Shown here piece by piece: positions 1-12,170 of a stretch of 64,000 nt of DNA. Origin of the DNA: Fasciola hepatica (Eukaryota > Platyhelminthes > Trematoda > Plagiorchiida > Fasciolidae); assembly GCA_948099385.1 (NCBI GenBank), contig CANUEZ040000168.1, forward strand, positions 6,549,001-6,613,000, in the 5' to 3' direction. Position 1 is the stretch's first letter. The number at the start of each line of letters is the position of its first letter. The position numbers were made by a program, and so were the translations under genes. The notes under the pieces were generated by a model that was given only the letters and a program-made list of their open reading frames with translations, was not told where the DNA came from and did no database searches.

Positions 1-1827
1 AAGCAGGAGCTTTCGGTCTTGAATTCCTTCGACAGATCGTACCGATTGTCCCGACTGCTGAAGAGCAGAAATCAGAGAGAGCCTACAGGGATACCATATC
101 TAATTTTGGGAAACAGCACGCATATTAAATCTGCAGCTGAAATCGCTGAGGCGCTCAATACCTTCTTTTTAGAATCCATGACCACTGACGCCACTGTAAA
201 CCCGCCACCCGTACCCCCCATCACCGAGCAAGTTCTCCCTGACATTGAATTCAGTTTAAACGATGTGACCCACCTGCTGCTGCGTGTTAGACCCTCCTCC
301 CGCCCTGGCTATGACGGCATCCCCCCAGCACTCTTTCATCTTGGTGGAACTGACATCGCTGCTATCTTTATGAATCTCTACAACTTATCCCTTAAAAATG
401 GCATTTTTACATCCCAGTGGAAAACTTTAACCATTATTCCTATCCACAAAAAAGGTCCAGTGCATGACCCTTCAAATTATCGTCCTATCAACCATACCCC
501 TTTAGCTGTTCGAATAATGGAGCGTTTGATTAAACAGCGGATGTCCGATTATCTCACTTCCCATAACCTCATTCACAGCGGCCAACATGGCTTCCTAAAG
601 TCACGTTCTTGTACCACATGCCAGTTTGACTTCTTCAACCTAGTGACCACGGCAGCTGACGACGGAAAATCTATGATTTTCATCCACCTCGATATGACCA
701 AGGCATTTGACCGAGTTCCTCACTCCCGATTGTTAACAAAACTCCGGGCCTATGGTATCCATGACCCGCTTTTATCATGGATCACTTCTTACCTGTCGGA
801 TCGAACCCAGGTTGTATATGCTAATGGTCATCTATCGCAACCGGCGCCTGTCACTAGTGGAGTCATACAAGGAAGTGTACTTGGTCCGCTATTTTTCTTA
901 CTTTATATTAATGACATTTTTTCGATTGTGCGACATGGCACACCTTTCCTCTTCGCCGACGACATTAAAATCGTGTATGATTTCCGCCATCAAGATATGA
1001 GCACAGCACTGTCTGAAATAGGTAGTGATCTTGAGAAACTTGATCAATGGTGCACTTCATGGCAAATGTGCTTCTCGACATCTAAAAGCTTCTACACAAC
1101 CTACAGATGTCAAGTCCCCCTCGGAACTCTGTCACTGAACCAAGTACCCATCGCCCCAAGCTCATCAGTGAAGGATCTTGGGCTTCGATACACTAACAAT
1201 CTACAATTTTCGGAACACGTCTCATTTCAGACGGCCAGGGCCAGACAGATAATAGGCCTAGTTCTCAGATCATTTAAAATGAAACATAGTATCCTCCTTA
1301 CATACCAATCCCATGCTAGACCCCACCTCGAATACTGCCCTATAATCTTCTCCGGAATGTCTAAATCTGACAGAATACGCCTGGAGAAAGTCCAGCGCAC
1401 CTTCACCAAGAAGCTAATGGGATATTCCTCTCCACTGAGCTATAAAGAGCGATGCATTCTATTAAAACTTGACCCCGTATGGCTTAGACATGTCAGGCTT
1501 AACTTGTGTTTTCTATACAGACTTATTCATTGTTCTGCGTTCACTTCTACCAACTCTATACAGTTTTCCCTACCCTCATCTTACCCTCTGCGCCACAGAG
1601 ACTTCAGTCTGACCATCCCACATTGCAGGCTGGCAATCAGATCCAACTTCTTTCTCATTAAATATTCAAAGCTTTGGAATAAGCTGCCTCGGACCATTTG
1701 CAAATGTGCGTCAATAACCCAGTTCAGCCATGCCCTTGAATCACAACTTTCCGTTAGTCATATGTTATCTTTGACTAACGCCAGCATATCTGAGGATCGA
1801 GCCTATGAAGAAGGCATCGAACTTTAG
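1..1827 (+). CDS. CR1/Jockey-group LINE reverse transcriptase, 5' end beyond window
   Basis: This is the RT-bearing ORF2 of a non-LTR retrotransposon, which copies element RNA into DNA at a nicked target. The frame is open from base 1, so the start lies upstream; a TTG at 19 is not a credible start, and the endonuclease half is presumably outside the window. Ordered RT motifs are visible: PGYDGIPP (304-327), NYRPIN (475-492), motif A DMTKAFDRVP (691-720), SGVIQGSVLGP (from 856) and the catalytic FADD (952-963). The C-terminal tail has the LEYCP and RLEKVQRTFTK pattern usual in CR1/Jockey LINEs. The frame runs 609 codons without a stop and ends at TAG 1825-1827. Every other LINE copy here is broken, so this is the youngest or best preserved. 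The family assignment comes from motifs; the exact clade is uncertain. Confidence 0.93.
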   Translation, partial: KQELSVLNSFDRSYRLSRLLKSRNQREPTGIPYLILGNSTHIKSAAEIAEALNTFFLESMTTDATVNPPPVPPITEQVLPDIEFSLNDVTHLLLRVRPSSRPGYDGIPPALFHLGGTDIAAIFMNLYNLSLKNGIFTSQWKTLTIIPIHKKGPVHDPSNYRPINHTPLAVRIMERLIKQRMSDYLTSHNLIHSGQHGFLKSRSCTTCQFDFFNLVTTAADDGKSMIFIHLDMTKAFDRVPHSRLLTKLRAYGIHDPLLSWITSYLSDRTQVVYANGHLSQPAPVTSGVIQGSVLGPLFFLLYINDIFSIVRHGTPFLFADDIKIVYDFRHQDMSTALSEIGSDLEKLDQWCTSWQMCFSTSKSFYTTYRCQVPLGTLSLNQVPIAPSSSVKDLGLRYTNNLQFSEHVSFQTARARQIIGLVLRSFKMKHSILLTYQSHARPHLEYCPIIFSGMSKSDRIRLEKVQRTFTKKLMGYSSPLSYKERCILLKLDPVWLRHVRLNLCFLYRLIHCSAFTSTNSIQFSLPSSYPLRHRDFSLTIPHCRLAIRSNFFLIKYSKLWNKLPRTICKCASITQFSHALESQLSVSHMLSLTNASISEDRAYEEGIEL

Positions 1828-2340
1828 AACCCTAGATTCAGTCTCTCCTCCCGCTCCCTGCTATCCGTCGAGCTGGCCCTCAAAAACGGGTTCAACTACT
1901 AGGATCACGGCACCATATTCCAAACCTACCATTTTCTGCCTAACGACAGACGATAGGCTTACCATTTATTATTTTTTACGTATAACCCACACTGCAGAAG
2001 GATAGTTTTTGTCGTTTACAACTATAAATATCTAGATGCCTGCCGGTTCTCGCTACTCACCCACGTTCACCTACCATCACCTAACCTCTATACATCCCTG
2101 CCTCATCTAATCCACTAGTCGGTTTCCACAACCATGTCTAAACAATTACTGCCTCCCTCGCCATATAGTACTAGGGCAGCCATGTAAAACAACTCTCCTC
2201 TAGCTGAAGGTTTTAGCCAATGATGTTTCCCCCTGCACCAAATTACCCAGTGGTGCTGGATCCTAAGACATTAAGTCTCACCACCCACTAATTCACTCCT
2301 TGATCCTCTTATTTATCCTGGCTTCCGCTCCTCTCAGCTT

Positions 2341-2389
2341 TATACATTTATATATATACATATATATGCACATATATATACACCTGTTC

Positions 2390-2422
<33 letters not shown>

Positions 2423-2424
2423 TA
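2341..2424. repeat. TA-rich microsatellite
   Basis: Alternating TA tract interrupted by short TGCACA and CACCTGTTCA breaks. A similar tract sits in the C+T-rich region behind the related LINE copy, at 24891-24926. Confidence 0.9.
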
Positions 2425-4809
2425 CTCACTACTGTCCCATAATTATTAACACAAGCACGGTGAGTAACTTAACGCTCCTCGATATCTCTTAGCTTACAAT
2501 GCCTCTCTTCCGCACCAGGTCCCACCACATATACTTCCCTCAACACTTCTGCGATTTCGAACTGGAAAATTTAGTCTGATTCATCCCACTTAGCGTGACT
2601 CACTAACTGAACTCAACTCCCAGTTATGACGTTACCATTTCTGCTCCCACCATATCCACAAGCTAAGGTTCTTCTGTAATTTCATGCAAAACTTGGTCTT
2701 TACTCCTCCTCAATGACCACTCTAGGCGAAATACTAACTTTCCCATTGAAAGTTCTAGCCACACTTAGGCGTTTCCCTTTTAGTCTCACGTTTCATGGCC
2801 TCAATGTGCCTTTGGGATCCGCCGCACCGATGAACCCGTGCTTAACTTTTGTTCTTCTTTCCGTTAACCGTTGATCCTCAGCTGCGTCACTCTATCTCAC
2901 TTTTCTTGCCATAGTCTTTTGCGTCCGACCGTTTTTGCATGACCCGTCCGATGATCGCACCCACCCATACATCAATATATATATATATACCTTGGGTATG
3001 CTCCACTCACTTGTCCCCCTTCCTAACAAGATTGTGCCATTTTACAACACAATTTGCATATATATAAATAAAACCGCTCCGTCCTTTAGCGATGGGTGCT
3101 CGCTCTCACTTAATTCCTGGCTCAGGCTAGAACTCAGCCGTCCCATCCTGCTTTTTTGCGCCTTTCTCGTACACTGAAGCCTTGCCACGCAGATTACCAT
3201 TCCTTAGTAACTAGGCTTCACTTCTCTACGCATATGCTCATGGTAAGTTGAGACCCCATTCCAACCGGAATCCGTATGCCCCTGCCGAATACCAGCACGT
3301 TTGCCCCCACATGAAAAATCCTCATTTTTACACTCAGTGTTTTTCTACTTTTTTACTGTTTGCCGTCCTCGACCACAGCTGGTGAACTGACCAGACTGTT
3401 ATCCTCCTATTTTCTCATTTTTCTTCCAGACCATACCATCTACTATTGTTTTATTCCTGGTTCCCTAACGGACACCCTCTCCTCATCCACCGCCTACCTG
3501 ATATCGCCCCAAATCTCTACTATCACCCAACCACCCTAGAAAGCTACCAGTCTCCGTCTAGGGATCCCTAATAGACCGGCCCACTAGCCAAACGATAACT
3601 AACTGTTCGGATAACAAAATCTTCATTTTCTTGCTTCCATAAAAACGATAATCATAACCCACAGCTGGAACACTCTCCAGACTGCCGCACTCCTGATCTC
3701 TTCCAGATTGCATTGGTTACTTGGGTAGCCATCGGCCGAATCGACGTTTATTCCGGATTACCGTAAGGACTGGACGATTTGATCAATGGTTCAAACCTAT
3801 ACTCTCGCCCGCTGACGTTACATGGGGCACCGTACACGGATTAACAAAACCTCATGAAAGTCTCACCGGATCGCAGAGGTGATTCCTGACACCAACCATC
3901 AACACATCCGCTTAACGTCTATTACCAAATAATCCCACCCAACAGTTCAATTCTTCCCGTGTTGCAGTACGAAACCAATGGCCGGAACCCAGCCTTCGCA
4001 GCTGTCAACTTCGTCAAACCAGACCTTTTTTACCTGCTTTCCTCAACATCCTACCTGCCACTACCTGCAACCAAGGTCTTTATGAAACAGAATACCAGCC
4101 ATCTGCAGCCAACCATAATTTGGTTAACACTTTTCTATCAAATACAAAAAAAAACATTTTACACTCTTCCAACTTTTGCCTAGCCGAACCATTGACGTTG
4201 TCTCCACTAATCCGTTTCATTGACGGCTTTTCTTCTCTTTAAAAGTCCGTTATATGTCCATACACCATTCATGCGCTTCAAAAGTTCACTGAAGTCCCCG
4301 CGAAGCTTTTCGCCTTCATTTGAATTTCCATATGACACTGTAATCACCTGCACAAAAGGTCCGTTTTATTATCACCTTTGACTCACTTGTCTTTATTTCA
4401 CATGCTTCCTCCACAATTAAGTACCCAATGCTGGATCAGTGTCCAATATTCCGCTGGTATCTCTGACTGCACTTTGAAAGCCCCACGCTTGCTTTACTTC
4501 TAACAATGTTCCTTGGCATCTCTTCCGTCCGGTTACTCGTTAGTGACCGTCCATTTGTCGCTTATATCAGCAATCCCACGACTGTTCAGCTATCCACACC
4601 GCCCTCCAGCGATTTCGAAACCGATTCGGAATTCCCGCGTCAACCATAACAACTTTTGTTCACTCAAACACTACATGACTTTACTGGTGTATTTCGGTTG
4701 CTGTGTGATTTATAAATTTATAATCTGTGAATATCTCACATTGACATGTACTGCTGTATACTCTGATCTTGCCTTGTGCATGTGTATTGACCACGGTCAA
4801 GAAATATAT

Positions 4810-4826
4810 ACTACTACTACTACTAA
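4810..4826 (+). repeat. ACT trinucleotide microsatellite
   Basis: About five and a half ACT units directly follow AAATATAT. The composition changes to more balanced sequence soon after, so this is a candidate 3' terminus for the LINE at the left edge. Confidence 0.7.
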
Positions 4827-4910
4827 CTCGTTTTCCAACGGAAGTGGGTGCATGTGTCTCAGGATGCAAGGTGATACGGCTGGACCGTCAGTGTGGCAGG
4901 GAAAGCTTTG

Positions 4911-6777
4911 GAGATAGATAGGTCCTGAGGTAGGATGGATTGTAGATGTCAAATTGATAAATTCGTTTGTCATGACTCCGGCGTGCTCTCTATTCATAGT
5001 AAGTCTTTGAATTCCGTGCGATCAAGGACAGACTGGCTCGGAGGAATGCGGAATACGAATTTGGGAGGTGGCATCCCAGGAACTAGTGTTGGCCGCAAAA
5101 GTTGGTCTCATTAGGGAATAGTGTTTTTATGGTAACGCACTGATTGTTACACAGGCTTGATGCCTTGAGACTCAGTTGCTCCGCCAAAGTTACCAGGCGG
5201 GGACTGCGAAGGAGTCGGCAGTAGCTTGTTTGCTTAGACACTGTCAGGCGGTGTTTGTGCAACTTAAAGCTGTTGTTTTGGGTGATATACGTGTAGCATG
5301 GAATCTCGATCAACTACAAAACCTACGTGAAGGGGTGCAACACGGTGTTTTTTCAGACTGAGTTGCATCAGCAGGTTTGTTTTTGCTCGAAGGAACTAGG
5401 TTTCTTACCGGCTCCAAAATCCTGGATGATTTCGGAGGTGTATGCATGGAACGGAGGTCCACCTCGGGTTGTGGTCGGTAGCTCAACAGCCACCTGAGGA
5501 GTGCTGCTCTGAGCAGTAGGTTGTCTGGGGCTGACTGTGACGAGTTCAGCGTCAACAAACTTGAAGACCAGCGGCCTTTCCAACAACTCATCTTGAAGAA
5601 GCTTTTGTCGGAAGTCGATTTGACGTTTCAATACGGCTATTTGACTGCTGCAGTGTGCTGCTTTTTAGGGAGGTTTGTATCTCTGAGTCCCTCACTGAGT
5701 TGGAGGGGAGTTAAACAGTGGGTAGGTTGTGTCCGTTTGGGCAAACGGAGGAACAGCATGATTCCATTTCCATGCCTTCGACTTTCTGTAGGGTATGGCT
5801 ATCTATATGTAGAGGGATATCCTTCGGGATGTTGGAAATAACGGCGGCCAGCTAAAAACTCCTTGGAAGTCAAAAAGGGCCCGTCATCTATCACACACAT
5901 CCTCATGCTGAAAAGGATTGGAGAGCTTGCTTTATCGTCGGTCTCCACTAAGTCAAAAAACTTCGGGAGGGACGGTGAAATATTTGAAAGTTTTTTGGAT
6001 TTTCCTTTATAAGCGTGATCTGCAGTTCCTTTGCACCTCGCTTATTACACGCGAAGTAAGACGATCATAACTCCTACCCGTAAACCGCCCTCTCCATGAC
6101 TTTGGAGGGAGCTCTGGTCTGGTTGCCCTCACAAGTGCAGGTGTCGAGGTCAATTGCCTTGAAAATTAGGAGGTATGCAGAGAGGGACAGGTTTTTGAAG
6201 ATAGTAGGGCACGGTCTTGACTGTTTGTATCTGCTCACCACAGAGTCAAATCTTTGCATCGGTCCTTGAGGATAAATGGAATGCAACTGGCGACTGCGAG
6301 AAAAGGTGGGTAATCTTTTTCGACGGCACCCCGGATTAATTTGTTACGAGTGAGTAATAGACGGGTGGAGATGGTACATTAGGAATTTCCGCACAGTAAG
6401 AACTTTATATTTCCTTATTTGAAAGCACAAGAGGTTGGCGATAGTGAGCAGTCGCCGTGTATTCTAGTTCTCAAAGGACAAATATTTACCGACAAAGACT
6501 TCCAAGGAAACAACTAAAAGGCCGAGTTACACAGAATATTCGGCTTTCTAACATGACGGGATGAAACTTGAGGGGTACATTCTGTAACTGCAAAACGATG
6601 ATAAGTTAATTCGCAGACGACAAGGCCATAGAAGCTCAGGATGCGGTGATTCATAAGGAACAATGAATTTAAAATTAATTTTCCGGCGTCCAGTTCAGAA
6701 AACATCGCCACAGGCGTGATGTCACCCTCTGCATTTTAAGCGCTGAGTGCCTGTGAGATGCAACTTTTAAAGCAAAA
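4911..6777. other. No recognised feature
   Basis: Only short ORFs are seen. A minus-strand ORF at 5368-5631 (87 codons, hydrophilic, with a Ser/Thr/Pro-rich centre) reads somewhat like transposon ORF1 or gag protein, but no motif supports a family. I see no RNA gene or long repeat. Confidence 0.3.
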
Positions 6778-6841
6778 CTCTGGCCCGAGGATTGAAACCT
6801 CCCAGCAAGCGGCGGAAGAAGGTCGTTTGCCACTAGCAGAG
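6778..6841 (-). repeat. tRNA-like segment, possible decayed SINE head
   Basis: On the minus strand a 64-nt segment starts CTCTG and ends CAGAG, which can pair as an acceptor-like stem. It contains GCTAGTGG, resembling an A box, and GGTTTCAATCC, which differs from the tRNA B-box consensus at two positions. The B-box region can fold as a T arm with four pairs. It is shorter than a tRNA, so at most it is a degraded tRNA-derived repeat. Confidence 0.25.
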
Positions 6842-9269
6842 CGGTTGGTTACACATTCTCTATTAACAGATCAACTGCAACACCGGAAGTTCACTGGCGA
6901 AAGGCTGTCGGTCTTCCGTTAGGTTGTAAACTATCTCTCTTTCGTGATCAGCAACTTGCAGGAAATCCACTTCTTTCTACCTGAATATGGTTTGGAGGCC
7001 CCTTTAGCGTCGTTAGAGATGATTTGCAAAAATATTTGGTCACGCATATCCGTACCCCGCCAGGTTGCACCTCCCAATGCCCCCACCGTGATACGTCTCG
7101 TACTTGCAGAGCCGCTTCGAACTTCATCACGTGAGAGACTTGGGGCCTGTGGGTCACTCTGATCCTTCAAGGCCATAGCCCATGGGGACAAGGTTTGCAG
7201 TATTACGGAATCCAAAATTTGATTAATCCGTTTGGCATACGGTCTACCGAGTCCCGATGCCTTCTAATCGCTGCTTCTTTTCTACTTTCCTCCGCACCAT
7301 GGATAAGGATGCTCTAACATTTTCTCGCGATCCTCTGCTGGGGCAGCGGAAAGCGAATGTACAGCGGTTAGCTACTTGTTTTGTTGGCGGTTCCCGTGGG
7401 TCCGGCTGCAAAAAGTCTCTGGCTTTCCCTGGCTTGTTTCTTGGGTGCCATTGGAGGAACTGTGGGAAACTAATCAAACTAAGGAATATTGTCCGAAGTG
7501 ACGTGGAGCCGGAAATGCAGATGGAATTTTTCTCGACTAGTCTACTAATGGTGAGTCATCTTCCACGGGGGTGAGGAGCCAATCAATGGAATACTTTGCT
7601 GGCTGCTGCTATGGAAGAGGAGGAAAGGGCTTTATCTAGGCCGTTTGCTGATGAGCACTTGGAGGCAGTATGGAGAAAAGCTCATTGAGTGGGACCACAC
7701 TGCATTAGAGATGGAGCCCAAACTTAATGATTTTCCCCTCAATCTTGTTGAAGACTGAAGGTTGACACTTTCCTCTGAGGGTCTGCTGGGATTTACAGAC
7801 CGAATGAAAACACAATGGGTGTACCTGATTTAAAAAACTCTGCTATGGTTCCCAAAAGTATTGTTCATAAAACCTTCAGAGGTATAAGACACGCAGGTCT
7901 TCCGGGGAGGAAGTTGCAGTAACTGCCCAGGAAGACTACGGCCTGCCCACTCGACAGCATAAAAATACGGAAGTAGCCGGCTTAACTAATGGGGGCTATT
8001 GGGCCCGAGGCTCAGCCTTGGTGGAACAGTGGATTCTGGGACGAACTCAAAATAAAAATGGAAGCTTCCGTGAGATATATTCAAGTGATTCACGGGAACG
8101 AGGCTTGACTCGAGCTATTCCCGTATCGTTTATACTTTTATTTTGTTAGGGCGCAGCACTGAAAGAAGAGTGGACTACACTGCAGGCGAATGGGTACAAC
8201 GTCAGGGTGTAGCTAATAAGAGCATGAAGAAACGAATAAGTATATATCCGTTTGGTTTTCTGCTTTTTCTCGTTCTTCTTGACTACGCTGGAGGAGAAAT
8301 ACCGGCAGAGGCGTAAAGAAGCAAGTCCAACAGTCATTTATTTTTATTCTGATTTTACATTAGTACCGAAAAAAATGGAGGGAAATAAGAGACTTGAGAG
8401 CAAGACCATAAAGATATTCCGTAAGGAGCGCCTTGTGTGATGAATCTGCAACTTTCTTTAGAGGGGCATACCAGAAGGGTATTATCACACAAGCAAACAA
8501 ATTACTGCTTTTTAACATTCTAGCCTGAAGCTGTCAGGCATTGACACGCAAAAATGATCTACTGAATCCACAGAAAGAGTTTTATCATATGGAGAGATCT
8601 CATTTGGAAGTCTCACATCTGATGGGAGAATATTCCGTTCAGTCAAACTATGTGGGTAGTAAGTGTCATCTATCATCTTTGTTGTCCCTTTCGACTTGTT
8701 GTGGTAGTTATTACTCGCTGATAAACCCCATGTAGACAACCTAACCACGGTGTTCAACAGTAGAGCAAAGGGACACTCCATAAATAGTATGTAAGTATAC
8801 TTCAGATGAAAATAGGGATAAGATAACAGCTTAAGGAATGAGGTAACCAGATTTTTCGGCTATTCGTTGATGGAGAAGAATTTTACAAAACCAAAATCGA
8901 GGGATATTTTGCTGATCTACATTTTGATTATGAGTGCCACTAGTGATCCATGATAGATGATCGGGGTTCGGCTTAATGTCACTAAGGTAATTTAATCGTC
9001 TCTCATTTGCAAGGTCTATTCAGAAGGCCAGCTTTTGCTGCTACCATGGCCGAGTGAAATTCTGTAGGATCTAATTCCTACTGTCATATTGTTGGCCTAC
9101 TTCGTCATGCTGACGGAGACGAAAACCGGGCAGGTCACCTGGATGAGTTATAAAATGGAGTTAGCCAAAAGCTGCTCCCCGAAGCATCCTAATAGACACC
9201 GGGATTGATTGAGAGTAAGATGGCCTCACGCTAGCCTAAAAGATCAGTGTGCAGGAAAGCTGATATCGG
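6842..9269. other. No recognised feature
   Basis: Short overlapping ORFs lie on both strands around 6930-7574 (for example plus 7257-7574, 105 codons). None shows a motif I can place. No repeat structure is evident. Confidence 0.3.
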
Positions 9270-12170
9270 TAGGACGCAGCTTGCCACACGTAACGTGCAT
9301 TCTCAACTTTCACTGAGGGAAATCAAAGGACTAGCTACAAAAGGCCTCTGAAAGTCCATGAGGGTAGCGCGGGACGTCCTTCGATCATCAAAGGCTAGCT
9401 TAAGGCTGTCCAATACATTCTGCATCCTGCCGGATTTACCACAGTGGGCCGGCTGACAATTCTGGGTTTCGTGGTTTTGCTATGGCAATGAATAGTCAAA
9501 CACAAAAAGCCGTAATCTCTTGAGAAGCTCATTCTCCAAGAATTGCCGTGGCTCGGTGCAGGAGTACTCCTTTCAATGTGACTGCGATTGCAGCCAAAGC
9601 CCCAAATCTACATGCTGAGCCAACCACCAAAGACGTCTTCTGCAGCGGATTTCAGAATTTAGTGAACTGGGTTCCCAGGTGAGGTATTCTGCTCACTGCA
9701 GGAGATTGGAATGCAAGCACGTACGCAACAGGCTGTTGTGCTGAACAAGAACTGGGTAAATTCGGCCTAGAATCTCGACACCAAAAATGGCGACCACCCG
9801 GTCACGTTGGCAGACCTAAACCGGCTGGTTCTCACCAGTGCCCGCTTCAAGCGTACAAATAACACCTATTCACCTTGTATTCCAAAGGCGGTGGGACAGG
9901 GCATCAAGTCGAATGCGTCTTGGTGCGCTCTCGCTGGGCTTAATCTGTCGAGAAAGGCCGGGCATACCGGGGCGGTGTAACGGGCATTGCCGACGGCACG
10001 GACCACACACTGGTACGCGCTGGCCTTAAGCTTGACCTTTCGGTACTGCAAAAATCTCTACCCCATTGTGGAATAGAGACTTCCAAACTAGCGATCCCGG
10101 ACAAATTTCAAGCCTTTCATATGCATTCTCGCCCGGACTAATTGCGAGCCACGGTGAAGTTAGCGCCGGTGGGCAGTGGACGGGGCTAAAAGTATCCAAA
10201 GCCGTGGCCTCCCTTGAACAGCCAGGCAAGACAAATTGGCATATGAAAGAGTGAATCTTTGCGGAAACAGCTGCGCTGGGGTAAGGGACGCGAGAATCTG
10301 CAACTCGCTTGATTGCCGTGACCTTTACCGCGAAGCTACACGCTCAGAAAGGAGTGACCGTAAACGACGCTGACCTGAAATCGCAGGCCGGATGGAGACG
10401 GCAGCCGCTCTGGGGGACATAATTCAGCTTCTCCGACCCATACGCTCTTTCTCAGAGAAAGCTCAACCTCCTCTCACTATACGGGAGAATAGGGGCCACC
10501 TTATGTCATATCATGACCGGAAGTTTCGAAGATAGGTCAAACACTAGTCAGCTGCTCAATGGTCCCCCCATCCAGTCCACCTGTATAAAGGCAACAGGGG
10601 GATTGAACAATACGTGATCAATCTTGAGCCTCCCAACGAAAGGAAAATCGTCTCAGCAACTCAAACCAAGAGAAGCAAGTCACCAAGGAAGGAAGGTACT
10701 CCACAAGAAATCTTCAAATCCTGTTTACCAATTTTGCTGGAATCACCAAGCCCTCTGTTTTATCGTATCCCAGTCACCAAAAGTTTTCCCAAAGACTGTT
10801 CAACCTCTATCCCACTCCCTATACAAAAACGTAGGGAAAAGACCGTCTGTGCAAACTACAGGGCATCAGCCTCATTGGCAAAGCGGCCTGGTGGTCTGCG
10901 ATCTTCCTGCTTAATCGCTTTGTTGCTGTTTGAGGCATGCACGCAAGAACGAACCAGTGTGGTTTTCGTCGAAGAAGAGGCTGTATTGGCCAAATCTTCA
11001 CGTCACACAGAATCCCTGAACACCGCTGTAAATTCCAATAACCCACTATAGCTTGCTTGAGTGACTTTCGGGCAGTATTTAACTCCATTGATAGGCAGTC
11101 TCTTTGGAATTTGCTGCAGAAAGACGGAAAACCGGAAAATTAGATCGGGTTGATAAAATCATACTACTCGGCGACACAGGTGGGCATCCGCGCCCCCTGG
11201 CGAAGTCTCAGGAGTTTACAATGGAAGCCAGCATCCGCCAAGGATACCCTCCGTCGCCGTCCTATTCATTTGAGCTGTTGACTGGGTGAGGCGTCGCGTC
11301 CTTAAGACACTTCGAGGAATACAGCTTGGCCACGACCCTCAGACTGCAGACCTCGAATTCGCCGGCGACACTGTCTGTCAAGCAGAGGATCCTGCAACCT
11401 CGCAGTCGAAGCTTGACCGTATCCTATGTAAAGCTTAGGCTGTTGGTCCGGGGGTAAAAACTACAAGAACGAAATTCTTCGCAACTTCGCAAGGCTCAAC
11501 ACACTTTATGCGCGTCAGTGGCTAAAACCTGGAACAGGTGAACCAATTCAAGTACCTGCGTCCTAATATCCAGCCAAACGGTCAGGCCAAGGACGACGTT
11601 ATGCTTCGTGTAGACTGCGCAAGGAGAGCTTTCATACAACCTCGGAAATCGTTGTGGTCTCGGGGCGAAATATGCCTACACGTGAAGCTGCGCATACAAT
11701 GCTCTGCCGTCCGCCCCAGTTGTTGCATACGCGTGAAAAACCTGGCCTTTGAAAGCAGATGACACAAAAAGACTAAAAGGCTTTGACCACTGGTACCCTC
11801 ACCAAGCGTCCAAAATTATCTGGTCCTATTGCGTCACAAACTTTGCTGTGCGTCGGGGCTGTGCGAACACAGAAGGACTTCCCTCGTTCCTCCGTCGATG
11901 TCGGCTAAAGTGGTTTGGTCTTGCCATATTTCGGCTAGAAACGGAGCTTATAAATAAGAGCCTACTACCATCACCCTGCTCAGGATATAAACTGCTCCTT
12001 GGTGGCCGAACAAAGACGTGGGCTGAAGCAGTTGGAGCAGACACGGACTGCTAAGACCTCTAGTCGGTCTTTTGTGTGCTCGAATAGTGCGGCTACTAGA
12101 ATTTTCGTTGTTCAGACCTAGCCGCGGACCGAAAAGCTTTGACAGAAATCATCAGAGACACCCAGGAATC
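9270..12170 (+). pseudogene. Decayed RTE-type LINE (endonuclease plus reverse transcriptase)
   Basis: Nearly the whole ORF2 of an RTE-like LINE can be followed across frameshifts and stops. The endonuclease part gives YHSG..DNSG (about 9430-9460), SPRIAVARCRSTPFNVTAIA (about 9530-9590) and GDWNA (about 9708). RT motif A survives as DFRAVFNSIDRQSLW (about 11064), followed by IRQGYPPSP (about 11236). The catalytic FADD has become FAGD (11358-11369), which alone would inactivate it. The tail carries the family-typical NQFKYL and PNGQAKDD blocks (11538-11600), then DLAADRKA and EIIRDTQES near 12116-12165. Frame changes occur every few hundred bases. The family is clear from block order; the exact 5' and 3' limits are approximate. 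Confidence 0.85.

Larger units (their letters stand above)
1828..4910 (+). other. Pyrimidine-rich 3' flank of the first LINE
   Basis: No convincing gene is seen over 3 kb. The plus strand is visibly rich in C and T, like the flank behind the related LINE copy at 21750-23314, and it holds TA-repeat tracts at 2341-2424 and about 2974-2989. It may be a long LINE 3' UTR or a separate repeat beside it. An ACT microsatellite at 4810-4826 could mark the 3' end, because CR1-type LINEs often end in short tandem repeats. ORFs here (for example 4513-4917) are low-complexity pyrimidine translations. Confidence 0.5.

Noticed and set aside
1805..2005. Possible second LINE ORF after the RT
   Set aside because: It overlaps the RT stop in another frame, starts inside pyrimidine-rich flank and has no domain.
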